From Microbotryomycetes sp. JL201 (Eukaryota > Basidiomycota > Microbotryomycetes), in contig JAQYUZ010000006.1 of assembly GCA_033819885.1 (NCBI GenBank), forward strand, positions 62,001 to 126,000: a DNA stretch of 64,000 nt, in the 5' to 3' direction. The first letter of the stretch is position 1, and the number at the start of each line of letters is the position of its first letter. Below are positions 11,392 to 22,701 of the stretch, piece by piece. The notes below the pieces were generated by a model that saw nothing but the letters and a program-made list of their open reading frames with translations, had not been told where the DNA came from and did not search any database. Both the position numbers and the translations under genes were made by a program.

Positions 11392-13318
11392 TTACTGCTC
11401 CCCCTCCTGTTGTAGCTCAGCGTAGTACACTGTTTTTATGCGGTGTAGCGATCAGCCACCGGTGCGCACATCACTTGTACAAGCACAACTTACCTTCTGC
11501 CTCTTCCAAGCACTTGACATTTGCTCCGAGCTTGTTGATTGTTTCGACGAACTCGTCTTCCTCGACAGAGTCGAAAACGATGCCACCTCCCGCCTGCAAG
11601 TAGGCGACGCCATCTTTAAACGTCATTGTCCTGATGGCGATGCACGTGTCCATCGAGTCGTTTGCAAAATCAAAGTGACCGACGGCGCCGGCGTACACGC
11701 CCCGTCTCTCCTTCTCGAGGTCGGCTACGAGTTCAATCGCGCGGATCTTGGGTGCACCTGATACGGTTCCGGCGGGGAAGATGGATCGGAAAGCGTCAAA
11801 TCTGACAGAGACTGGTGTTAGTACAATCTCTTGTTCGTATAGGTCGATCGTCGCACCGAGTCAATCCCTCTCGCAGCAAACCAGACACCTGACTGGTCAG
11901 GTGCATAACATGACTGAATTTCTCGACCTGCATCAAGCTGTCGACCTTGACAGTCTGTGGCTGACAGACTCGGTTGACATCGTTTCTGGCCAAGTCGACG
12001 AGCATCACATGTTCGGCTCGGTCTTTCAGCGATGCGAGGAGACCTGCAGCCAATTCTTCATCCTCTGCAGCGAGCGCAATTAAGCACATGTCAGCTCTGT
12101 TCTTGATCTGAATCACGTGACGAGTAGCGTACCAGCACTGTTCTTGCCTCTGCGCACCGTCCCAGCGATCGCGTGATTGGTGACGACGTTCTTCTCGACT
12201 TTGCACAGACACTCTGGACTTGCTCCAACCAAACGCAAGCCTTCGCCGCAGTCGACGTAAAACATGTACGGTGACGGGTTGAGCTGCCTCAAATGCCTGT
12301 AAGAATCAAGCGCACTCAATGAACTTGCTCTGTTCTCAGACAAGCTACGCTCCCCACCTGTAGACGTTGAATGGGTGCAGCGCGGTTTCTCTCCGTAACC
12401 TTTGACTCGGCACGGCCTGAATAATCTCCCCCCTGACAATGTCGTCCTTTAACGAGGTTACAAATCCTTCGTACCCAGCTTTGCCAACGTTGGATTCTGC
12501 TGGTTTCGGTGGCCTGACAATCCTCGGTTGTTCGGGAAGAGGCAGAGGAGTTGAACTCGTGAGGATATCGACAATTTCCGTAATTTTGGAACGTGCTTCG
12601 TCGTATGCCGTTCGAATCAAGTCTGTCCTAGAATTGGAAGGAGTGTCGGACGGTAGATGAATGTGCGAGACGACGTGCACGGTCTGGAACAGATGGTCGA
12701 AAGCTACGAGCGTGTCCGCCAACAGGAACACAGACTCGGGGATGCCAATCGGGTCTCGCAAATCCCGCTTTGTTTTTGGCTCAAAATACTGCACACAATC
12801 GTAGCCAACGTAGCCAATCATGCCACCTACAGCAACCGACGAGTCAGGGTTCGTCGCCACCGAGCAAGAGCTGCGCTATCTGGAGTGGCACCTACCGGTG
12901 AAGGGAGGAGCACCTTGTGCTTGAATGTATTTGTACGCAGACAGCTCCTTCTCGATGTGAACTAATGGGTCGCCAGTGATCTGCTGCGAAGGTCCGCTCC
13001 GAAGGACCTTGTGAGGTCCTGACGCCGTGGATAGGTCTTCAGCGGCCAAGCACACGCTTCACATGCTCGAGGAAGAAAGTACTGACTGTGTCCGACGTAG
13101 CTCCACCTGCCCGATGTCTCGCCTCTAACGACACTCTCCATCAGAAAGCTCTCTGATGTCCGGGCACCATTCGTCAAGCGAAGGTAGGCGAGCACGGGCG
13201 TCAGAATATCTCCAGGCAGCGTCGCCGACACTGGCAGGCAATTGCCTTGTGGCTCCGAGCCGTCGACGGGGGCAAGCAATGCCGTCGCCTCATCGAGTGA
13301 GAGCGACAGCTTGAGCAT
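11392..13318 (-). CDS. TRP2: Anthranilate synthase component I
   Basis: Catalyses chorismate plus an ammonia source to anthranilate, the first committed step of tryptophan synthesis, with the glutamine amidotransferase partner Trp3. The ATG at 13318 gives a TrpE N-terminal domain ([27 protein letters not shown]). After a GTCAGT-donor intron comes [11 protein letters not shown] and PPFTG, and then [16 protein letters not shown] across the next intron. The chorismate-binding domain follows ([41 protein letters not shown], then VDLARND and [26 protein letters not shown]). A last exon of 38 bp (11429-11392) completes the protein as [16 protein letters not shown]. Without it the frame would run into the intron. 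The gene shares a 298 bp divergent promoter with NMT1. Cytosolic. Confidence 0.95.
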
Positions 13319-13616
13319 CTGAAGAAGCAGGCGAGCATGAAGATGTCAGAATGCAGTTCAAGAGCTTGTGCGCGAAGAAGCTGGCCCCTCGTCTGCGAGT
13401 GCAGAACGTCTCGAGAAAGAGTCAAGTCGCCGAGCGAGGGGTCTGTGCGCTCGATGCAGCCGATGTAGCAGTGCAAGTGCACAAAGAAGGGGCGTTCAGC
13501 TCACCTTGACCATTTTGAGCAGTCAGGCGGGGTGTGAATTGTACGACGTAAGAGTGCTGAGCATGAAATGCGATCGCAGCGCTTTCGCTTGGTTCGACCA
13601 TCTGCCCGCTCTCGAC
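13319..13616. promoter_or_regulatory. Divergent promoter between TRP2 and NMT1
   Basis: The two ATGs are 298 bp apart and point away from each other, so this interval must hold both 5' leaders and promoters. I see no clear TATA box and no Gcn4-type TGACTCA site. Confidence 0.5.
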
Positions 13617-16114
13617 ATGTCTGCACCAGCGCCAGGGCAAGATGGCCTCGATCCTAGTGACAATATACCGGACGTTTCAAAGCTTGAGATTGTCGATCAC
13701 CTTGACGATGTGGGCGAGAGCTCCGGTGTCGCAGGTGCGACGATCGCCGACGGCGGCTACGATGGCAATTTGCCAGAGTTCTCAGATGACGAAGGTGGCC
13801 AACAAGACAATCACAATCTAGTATCAACGTCGCGTCTGCCGCCGCCGCGTCCAAAAGGCCCCGCCGGACGCAAAAAGGTGCCAGGTGGAGCGGCTGCAGC
13901 GAGCTTGAAACGCAAGATGGCAAGCGTCGTACCCTCGAACAAGGACAAGACGAAGCAGAAAAGCGCGGCAGAGGAAGAAGGCAATGCTGAGGCGTCCGCG
14001 TCAACCTCGACAGCCACGCAAGGACTGAAGCTGTCGGACGCCCAACTCGAAGCGCTCGTGCAGCAACTTGTCAAAGAATCACCAGAGCTCGAAGGCAAGG
14101 TCACGAAGCAAGACGCGCAAAACTTTGTCAATGCTGTCGGAATCAACAAGGATTTTTTACAGGGTCGCGGCGGTCTCAACGGCAAGGGAGCCAAAGACAT
14201 GGGGTCAGACGTCATGGTGTGACTCTCCGTACGTTTGAGGATTCTGACTCCGATGTTGCGTACAGATCACACAAGTTTTGGAAGACGCAGCCTGTCGTGC
14301 AATACGACGCCGGTCAGTCCGGACGGCCAGGTCAAGGTGGCGGACGAAAGTTGTGCTGATCTACTGACACTTTCACAGCTCCCGAAGAGATCAAAGAAGG
14401 GCCGATAGAACCGGAACGCAAAGCCGAAGACATTCCAAAGGAGCCTGTGCCACTGCATAAAGACTTCAAGTGGGTCACGATCAACCCACATGATCCCGCG
14501 CAGGTATGTTGTGCTTCCACGCCCGCACGATTGCAATTCCTGACTGCCATGTTTGTGTTCGATAGCTCAAGGAGGTGTATGAGCTACTCACTAATCACTA
14601 CGTCGAAGACGTCGATGCCTCGTTCCGCTTCGATTACGCCGCCGAGTTTTTAGAGTGGTTAGTTCCAGGCTCAGGTATAGCTCTTTCGTATCTGACGAGA
14701 ATCACTCCTAGGGCCCTGGGAGCACCTGGCTTCGTCGCAGACTGGATGGTTGGCATCCGCGTCTCCGCGAGCGACAAGCTCGTTGGTTTCATCGCCGGCG
14801 TACCTTACGATCTACGCGTCAGGGCAAAGTGAGTGCTGTTCACGTGACCGAATGCGTCAGAGTGTTGATTGCGCCACTGGTCAGCACCAAGCGTTTCGTA
14901 GAGATCAACTTCTTGTGCGTGCACAAGAAACTGCGCTCCAAGAGGCTCGCGCCAGTCTTGATTCACGAAGTCACGCGGCGTTGTCGGTCTAAAGGCATAT
15001 TTCACGCAATTTACACGGCAGGTGCATACCTGCCTACACCTGTGACGCGCTGCCAGTACTTTCATCGCAACCTGAACCCATCAAAGCTCGTCAAGACTGG
15101 CTTCAGCGCGATCCCGCGAAATTCCTCCGTCGCACGAATGATTTCGCACTACAAATTGCCAGATCAGGTGAAAATTCCTGGATTGAGGGAAATCCGTAAG
15201 GGTGATCTGAAGCAGGCTGGGCGCTTGTTGCGCGCCTACTTGGCACGGTTCGACATGGCCCCATTGCTAACGAACAAGGACGTGGAGCACGCTTTGTGGG
15301 CAGGAAGGGGTAAGGAGGTTGACGGAAAGCGGGTTGGCCAAGTCGTCTGGACGTATGTCGTCGAGGTATGCCCGCCAAGAACTCGCTAGCCTATTCTTCT
15401 TCGTTTCTGAGCCACCTCGCAACAGAATCCTGAGACTGGCAAAATAACCGACGTGTTTTCTTTCTACTCTCTACCTTCGACGGCAACGAAAATGACACCG
15501 AAGACTGTGATCAACGCGGCGTACTTGTTTTACTATGCAACCGACCAAACGCCATCGACAAGTGATCTCGGAGACGGTAGCGTGGCGACACCGATCACGA
15601 ATTGGCAAGAAGAGACAACGGAACAGCGTCAAGCATTGAAGGACCGATTGGCATTGCTCATCAACGATGCTTTGGTGCTAGCTCAGAAGGTCAGAATTAG
15701 CTAAGGGCGCGCATTCTGGCGCTTTGCAACTGACATCGTCGTCCAGCTCGGTTTCGACGTCTTCAATGCTCTCACTCTCGCCGACAACAAGCTATTTTTG
15801 GAGGATCTCAAGGTAGGCCGGCGCTTTCGTGTATCTCCGAGTGCGCCACTGATTCAGATTGTTTCCGGGATATGCAGTTCGGCCGTGGAGAGTATGTCCG
15901 ACTCATTTCGATGTCCATGTACGATTTTGGCTGACTCTCAAGTTCCGTTGTAGCGGCTACTTGCACTACTATCTCTTGTGAGTCGCGACAGGAACTGTCG
16001 CTCGCTTTCCAGCGCTAAAGGCTCCTAATTCGCAGCAACTGGGCTACAAAACCCATTCTCGGCGGAATCGACGCGTCAGATGGAGGTTCAGGTGTGGGGG
16101 TCGTCATGTTGTAG
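13617..16114 (+). CDS. NMT1: Glycylpeptide N-tetradecanoyltransferase (N-myristoyltransferase)
   Basis: Transfers myristate from myristoyl-CoA to N-terminal glycines in the cytosol. The ATG opens a ~200-residue hydrophilic, Lys/Ala/Ser-rich extension, longer than the short ribosome-binding tail of yeast Nmt1. The catalytic fold follows over several exons: HKFWKTQPV, FKWVTINPHDPAQL, EVYELLTNHYVEDVDASFRF, WMVGIRVSASDKLVGFIAG, VEINFLCVHKKLRSKRLAPV (acyl-CoA binding region), AIYTAGAYLPTPV, then LADNKLFLEDLKFGRGDGYL, YYLFNWATKP. The protein ends GVGVVML, the same terminus as yeast Nmt1, where the C-terminal carboxylate acts as catalytic base. The TAG at 16112-16114 is only 74 bp before the next gene's ATG on the same strand. 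Confidence 0.95.
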
Positions 16115-16188
16115 GGTGTTTCGTGAAGATAATGCAACGCAGTATTCATGTGGGGCGCCTCTCTGTTTTTGGATCTTTGAGCTCGACG

Positions 16189-17767
16189 ATGTCGCGGCCG
16201 TTTGGCAACGTTGCAGTGCCGTATGCGGAACCAACATGGTCGGACCTTGTACTGAAAGCTCTGTGGAGGCTTGGAACTAACGTTGCTCTTGACCTTTGAC
16301 TCAGGTATTCGACGTTGAAGTCGCCGCACTATGGAGCCAAGCACGAGCGTTTGCGAGCCGTCGCGAGGGCGTACCATGACTCGCTTACCCAAGCCGAGGA
16401 ATGGGAATCAAGAGGACATGTTCCAGCTGCTGCTCTACAACGGCACGCGCGCGAAGGGTTCGTCGTTGAGTTGCCAAACTGAGCTCTGAAGCCCTGCCTC
16501 GCTCGGCGCTCGGGGCCGTCCCGACCGACGTCCAATAACATTGTCGACTCGCCTCGACAGGTGGACTGCTGCAGGCGTTTTCCCGATTGATGCCAAGCTC
16601 GTCGAAAAGGCAGGCGTGAAATTACCAGCAGAAATTCGGACGGACGATTGGGACATTTTGTGAGTGCCTAAGCGATTTCCATGTCCTGATGCTTGTCTGA
16701 CAAGTCGTTCACATTATAGTTGTGACATCATTTGTGCCGATGAAGGCGCAAGGCTTGGGTATCTCGGCGTCAGCTGGGGTCTCGGCGGTGGCAACAGCAT
16801 AGGCGCTCCACCACTCGTGGTATGGGGCACGCCTCAGCAGCAACAGCAGTGGCTCGTTCCGCTGTTCAAGGGAGAAGTCAGAGGCTGCCTCGGCATCACG
16901 GAACCAAGTGGCGGCAGTGACGTAGCAGCAATCAAAACAATCGCGAAACGAACCGAGACAGGTTACGTTGTCAACGGCGAGAAGAAATGGATCACGAACG
17001 GGATGACGGCAGACTTTATGACGACGGCCGTTCGCACGGGAGATAAAAGCGGCCCCTCGTCCATTTCGCTTCTGATAATTCCTCTTGCGGCGCCCGGGGT
17101 CAGTCGCCGACGTATTCAAAACACTGGTGTCAACGCCAGCGGCTCAGCCTATATTACGCTCGAAGACGTCTTTGTGCCCTTCGAAAACTTGATCGGTACC
17201 GAGAATGGCGGGTTCAAAATGATCATGGACAACTTCCTCCATGAGCGACTCATGCTTGCGGTTCAAGCGAATCGGATGTCGAGAGTTTGTCTGGAGGATG
17301 CGTACGAGTACGCAACAGAGCGCAAGACGTTTGGCAAACGGCTGATAGAACAGCCCATCATTCGCTCCAAGGTCAGTTTCAAAAAAAGGAGATTCCGATT
17401 TGCGCGCCAAAGCCCTCAGTTTTATATGTTTTAGCTTGCCGATATGGCTCAAGTGGTCGAGCGCAACCACGCTTGGATCGAGCAAGTGGCGTATCATATG
17501 CACGTCACCGCCAAGGCGCAAGCAGACCGCGATTTGGCCGGGATAGGGGCTCTCCTCAAAGTGTCTTGCACTCGAGGACTCGAGTTTTGCAACCGAGAAG
17601 CGTTGCAGATTCTTGGGGGAATTGGCTACCAACGAGGTGGACGAGGAGGTCGCGTGGAACAAATATCGAGAGACTTGCGCGTGACTGCGATAGGTGGTGG
17701 CAGCGACGAGGTGATGTCTGCATATGGGCTGACGATGGCTGAAAAGTTGGCTGCGAGCAAGTTGTGA
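16189..17767 (+). CDS. Acyl-CoA dehydrogenase family flavoprotein
   Basis: The ATG at 16189 begins MSRPFGNVAVPYAEPTW. A ~50 bp intron (GTGGAG donor, ACTAAC branch) joins LVLKAL to YSTLKSPHYGAKHERL. The ACAD domains follow: an N-terminal helical region, the FAD/substrate mid-domain (CLGITEPSGGSDVAAIKT, NGEKKWITNGMTADF, NTGVNASGSAYITLEDVFVP) and the C-terminal helices (HERLMLAVQANRMSRVCLED, YATERKTFGKRLIEQPI, REALQILGGIGYQRGG). The enzyme should oxidise an acyl-CoA at the alpha-beta bond using FAD. The position of the MCAD catalytic Glu is occupied by Gly-rich AIGGGSDEV, while HER carries a Glu where isovaleryl- and long-chain enzymes place their base. No clear mitochondrial presequence or peroxisomal SKL is seen; the C terminus is AASKL. 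A PTS1-like use of SKL-COOH is therefore possible, since the last three residues are indeed S-K-L. Confidence 0.88.
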
Positions 17768-17872
17768 AATCTGAAATGTGAGACACGCGCGAGGGTGCTC
17801 CGCAGCCGGATCAGATATCTTTTGCCGTGTCGCCCCCACCTTTCCGCCATTTACACGCGCCTTGCGACGAGG

Positions 17873-19375
17873 ATGGCTCCGACTGTTCGAGTGACGCGCA
17901 GTCAGTTCAGCAGCCGCGTGACCGTGTACGAGGCGAGCGCGCCGTCGTCTGTGCCGTCGACGCCACCGTCCGCACCACGACGTACCCGCTCGACCCCACG
18001 CTCGGCAGCGTCTGATGTCAAGTATGAGGAGCCAGACTTTATCGAGCTTGACGATGTCGCTTCCAAGACGTCCAGGAAGCGCAAACCGACGCCGTCGCCC
18101 CGCAAGCCAAAGCCTCACATCGAAAAGCTCGACGTACCTCATCCAGACCCTCTCAAGTGGCGCGAACAGTATGAGATGATCCAAAAGATGCGCGAGAACG
18201 TGAGCTGTGACTCGAATGCTGTGTTCGTTGAGAATGAGTGGCGGGCGAACTTGCTAAGCACGTGATCCGCTTCTGCAGATTGTCGCACCAGTCGATACGA
18301 TGGGCTGCGAGCAAGGCGGAAGAGAAAGAAATGAGACGCCACCAAGCGACAAGGTAAACTCATGCAGCGAACCTGTCGCGGACCGAGCGCTAACGCTGGG
18401 CTCTCCCGCCTTAGGACAACCGGCTGTCTATTCTCGTATCACTCATGCTCAGCTCGCAAACAAAAGTATGCAGTATCATCGCAATTCTGGGAGCTGTGAC
18501 GCTAACTGTCTGCTGCAGGATCCGGTCACGCACCAAGCCGTTCAAAACTTGAGAAATCAATTGCCAGGTGGACTGACGCTCGAGGCTTTGATCGACGCAA
18601 CTCCGGAGGAAATTGACGCATGCATCTGCAAAGTCGGATTCCACAACATCAAGACCATGAACCTCAAGTGCGTTCGAGCTGCGCGTTTTATTAGTGCGCC
18701 GTACTAAAGCTTCCTCTTGCAGGAAGCTGGCAATTCGTCTCAGGGACGAACACGGCGGTGACGTGCCTGCTGATTTGCGTAAGGAGATTGGCTGACAGGT
18801 CGGTCGAGGACATATCTGACATTCTGACTCGGTCAGACTCGCTCCTCGCCATCAACGGCGTTGGACCAAAGATGGCATACCTCTATTTACAAGCGATCGG
18901 CATCAACGCAGGCATTGGGGTAGATACACACGTTCACCGGATCACGAACCGTTTGGGTTGGCACAAACCTCAGACCAACACTGCCGAACAAACTCGACTA
19001 AATCTCGAAAGCTGGCTGCCAAAGGCTCTACATCCCAAAATCAACCATATGCTGGTCGGTTTTGGTCAAATGATCTGTAAACCTATCGGACCGAGATGCG
19101 ATCTGTGCAGTTTGGCCCAAGCACCAAGGTTGTGTCCGAGCGCGTCGAGGTCTACAAAGAACATGAAGAAGAGCAGTTCGGTTTCCCCCGTCAAGAGAGA
19201 CGCATCTCCAAAAGTTGAGATCGAGATAGAGCGGACGATCGTTAGTGTCCCGGACGACGCCAACAGTTTGGACATTGCCAAGGTCGAGTCGTCTGCGGTG
19301 ATTGTGGAAGAAGTCTCAATCAAGTCCGAACTCGCCAGCCCATCAAAAGATTCTATATCGGCTACAATGTCTTAG
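17873..19375 (+). CDS. NTG1: Endonuclease III homologue (bifunctional DNA glycosylase/AP lyase)
   Basis: Removes oxidised pyrimidines and cleaves AP sites in base excision repair. The first supportable ATG (17873) gives a basic, Ser/Pro-rich N terminus of ~90 residues. The HhH-GPD fold follows over several exons: LSSQTKDPVTHQAVQNL, then the helix-hairpin-helix LLAINGVGPKMAYLYLQ with the catalytic Lys, and GVDTHVHRITNRLGW with the catalytic Asp. The iron-sulphur loop reads C-x6-C-x2-C-x8-C (CKPIGPRCDLCSLAQAPRLC); bacterial Nth has x5 at the last step. A ~75-residue Ser/Val/Glu-rich tail ends at 19375. Upstream of the ATG the frame stays open for at least 26 codons and reads as Arg-rich and hydrophobic, but it contains no ATG. 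The gene follows the ACAD by 105 bp and converges on the next gene with a 36 bp gap. Confidence 0.92.
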
Positions 19376-19411
19376 TTTCCATGGGCAACTCGTTGCGCTT
19401 AGTATTCCCGA

Positions 19412-22326
19412 CTAGGCTTTCAGGAATGGATTTTTGCTACCGAATTCTACCCGCTTGCCACTAGCGCTCGTCCAACCACTCTTGTCAGTCGAACCCGTAT
19501 GTTGAGCTTGAACGCCTGGGCGGATCCCGGATCCGATTGATGACCTCGACCACCTTGTGCTCTCGCTCTCCGTCGGACTGTTGGCAATGACAAACGTCGG
19601 TTCGAGCACGGTCAAGTTTACGTCAGGTTGTTCACTCGTGTGGTTTCTGAAAGAATGCGCCAGATCCCGATACGTTTGTGGCATACGGTAGGAAGAATTG
19701 TCCGCAATTCGATCTAGTCCTCCTTTACCCGCGTTAGGTGACATCTGCTCGAGATTGATGGCGACTTGTCTTTGATCCAAAGAATTTGCAAGCTTTTGAG
19801 TTTTGAGCAGGCGTCGTTTGCGGAATTTGCGTCGAAGACTGAAGTAGGCGGTGGCGAGGAGTATTGAGAGTACGACAACGATGATGAGTAGCACGGACCA
19901 CCATGGCAAACGCTTCTTGGACCCATGATCGTCATTGGAAGGTGGTGTAGGAATGCTCGCGGAGACGAGTGTGGCGAGACAGACGCCAAATCCGGGAACG
20001 ATTGAGCAACCACTATCAGCGGGTATGCAGGCTCCGTTCGACAGAAAGGACGATGCATCGCAGCTTAAGCAGTCCGTAGCCGCTGGACCGAGACAGGTAG
20101 AGCATGATGACGAGCAAGGCAAGCAAGAGGACGAGGACGGATCAAAGTACTGAGATGGCGAGCAAGTCGAAACGCATAGGTTTGCTGAAGACAGGACAGG
20201 TCTGTCTGCCTGACAGCTTGTGCATTTGTCAAACTTTTCGGCGCAAGTGGCGCAGTCGGGATGGCATCTGAGGCATATTGTCGAGTTGCTAGCTGGCGTG
20301 AAAAAGCTGTCGGGGCAGGTCGGTCCTGGCACGCATGCGCCCTCGAGCAGCAGCTTTCCAGGCTCTGCGCAAGATAAACATTGGCCCGCGCCGGGTCCAG
20401 AGCAGGATGCACAGCTGGCATCGCAAGCTGTTGGGCTCATCGTCAGCTTGGAGCCGAACGCCACGACCCACCCAGCTTACCTGTGCATGTCTTGCCATCC
20501 GACGATGGACTAGACCCTGAAGAACATTGATTTACACAATTGCCGTCGACAAGGTATGCCCCAGGGAGGCACGCAGAGCAAGTTATGTCCTGCCGCATTG
20601 CGGCTGGACCGAAGTTGTCGATCGTGCCAGCCGTACATTGCGAGGGTAGAGCTTTGTACGGTGTCAGCAAGCACACCGTGCCCTGTTCGTTTAGAGCGCT
20701 CACCATCACAGGCTCGCTTGCCGTTGTCAAAGACCCAAACGCCATCCGGTGGCGGTCGAGTCGTTGCATTCCCGTTTCGATTAAAACTGGTCGAGTCGCA
20801 CAGTCCTGTCCTCGAATTGACAGCTACACATGACCCTAACAAAAGCCCGTTTGGCTCGCGACAGCTAAGGCAGCCGTCTTCGCCGCCTTTCCAGCAAGTC
20901 TCGCACACTGGATTGCACTCCAAGCACCTTCCAGCTTGCCCATCGAAGTAGGTCTTCTGCGGGCAAGTCGCGAATGTGTCGTTCAGGTTGACATTTGGAG
21001 CCGCGATGCACTTTGTCGGGTCTGTCGAAAGGGGCTGAAGGCCCGTCTGGCACATCAAACAACGACCAGTCGGTCCCGCACAAGAAGCGCAAGACGGATC
21101 GCATACTGAAAGCAGCGTGTGTTTCAGTCAGTCGGGCTGCAACGCTCGTCTGGACCTGATTCAGGCTCACCTAGACAATCGCCGTCGACACTTTGAAAGA
21201 ACCCAGCTGCGCAACTGGCGCATTGCGTCCCGTTGGCTGCAGTCGCCCAGCCGGAATTGCACGAACATACTTGCGAGCCGGTTTGACATTGTCCATTGGC
21301 ACAGTTGCAAGCTACGTGCGTGCGATCGTGTCAGCTCGTGTTCCGTAGCTCATTCATATCTTGGGCTCTCGACTTGCTTTCGGGTAAGGTCATGTTGGCG
21401 CTCATCACAGTTTGACACCGCCCTGACCCTGTTATACCATCGTCGCATTCCAAACAATCCTCTGGGCACGCCTGACATGCGGAACCGAATCGACCTCGCT
21501 CGCATTCGTCTAGGACTCAGCACGTCAGCGAGGGCCTACATAACGATTTGGATTCGGGTCTGACCACATCTCGTTCCCGTGAAGCCTGACCGACATAAGC
21601 ATTTGCCGTTCGAGCCGCAAGTCCCACCGGCGCTGCAAGGCGTTGCACAAGCCGAGCTTTGCAAATCTACCAACGTGAGCGCGCCATCCTTGACGTCATT
21701 CAGATTCGCCACGCTGTCCCACAACGCGATCCGCTTCCCGTTGCTCGTCGTCGCTATTGCGAATAAGCTGTCTGACAACAGGAATGATGCAGGTTTTACG
21801 CGATCGCCAAACCTGGTCGAATCATTTGCCGTCACGGGGAGGCAATACGGACTTGGTTCGCCAGCATATGGCGCAGCTTCATACATGACTGCGCCATCGT
21901 CCATTGAAACAGTGAACGACGTCCCAGCCAACGAGCCCGTGAAAGCAAAACCGGCGCTGGCAATCACGGTCAGATGTGTGTCTGTTGTTGGAAGAGTCGG
22001 AAATCTGGTGGAATTGTTTAAAGACTGTTTTGATAATATCGATGGCACATATGTTCCCGGAAGCATTACGAGGTCGTTGCGAGTCGAATTGACGGTGTAA
22101 GTAACCCGAACGCCAGCTAAGCCAAAGGGTGTGAGCGCACGTGACACAGGCAGATATCAAGAGGGTACTCACCAGCGACACTGTGCTGCCCTCGGACACA
22201 TTCTGTCGGTGTACAGACAGCGGTGACTTCACTCGACCCGAGTTCGTGACCAGGCAAGATCTGCGCTCGAACGCAAGTCGCCACGGTGGCAAATAACCTT
22301 AGACCAATAAGCCAATCGTTGCGCAT
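19412..22326 (-). CDS. Type I membrane protein with EGF-like and furin/GF-receptor-like cysteine-rich repeats
   Basis: Function unknown. The ATG at 22326 starts a clear signal peptide (MRNDWLIGLRLFATVATCVR-A). A ~200-residue N-terminal domain with several N-glycosylation sequons follows. Next come an EGF-like module (CSAGGTCGSNGKCLCRSGF, GTRC), a segment CERGRFGSACQACPEDCLEC, and many C-x2-C-x4/5-C modules of the furin/growth-factor-receptor type (ETCWKGGEDGCLSCREPNG, CDASCASCSGPGAGQCLSC, CATCAEKFDKCTSC, CSTCLGPAATDCLSC). One transmembrane helix (WWSVLLIIVVVLSILLATAYF) is followed by a basic stop-transfer (RRKFRKRRLL) and a ~170-residue cytoplasmic tail with no kinase domain. Similar cysteine-rich surface proteins occur in basidiomycetes without an assigned role. 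A surface sensor or adhesion role is inference. The gene has many exons; the C-terminal exon ends KNPFLKA. Confidence 0.8.
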
Positions 22327-22701
22327 GTCCGAGAACGGTGGAGTCGACAAGACTTTGAGAAAGGTCGGCAAGCTTGCGCGAATGAGAACAATGGGCGGAT
22401 GCGATGCAGGACCGTGCGCGATGTGAGACATGCGCAGTCGGCGCTCCTCGCCATTCTCCCCGTCTGTGCGCTTGCAATCATTGCCGGCGTTGCATGCTAA
22501 TCGCTTTGCGATCACTTATGTAATGTCAAACAGGGTGAGACTTGAATCTGCAGTGACCGATTTAGCGATGCACGACTGATCAGATCCACGTGTACGTGTA
22601 AATGCAATCAAGCACACACGCAAGGAGCCTATTATAAGTCTACATGGCCTAACGCTACAAAGGCAGGCAGAACCTCTCGCTAATCGATGGCACCACGTGA
22701 C
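22327..22701 (-). promoter_or_regulatory. Upstream region of the cysteine-rich membrane protein gene and 3' flank of SNU13
   Basis: 375 bp lie between the SNU13 stop and the ATG of the surface protein, both on the minus strand. A TATA-like TTATAATAGG (minus-strand reading) lies near 22630, about 300 bp upstream of that ATG. Nothing else is recognisable. Confidence 0.35.

Noticed and set aside
17144-18184. 346-codon open frame on the minus strand
   Set aside because: It lies antisense to the conserved acyl-CoA dehydrogenase and the start of the endonuclease III gene. It has no motif and is rich in Arg/His/Leu, as shadow frames here are.
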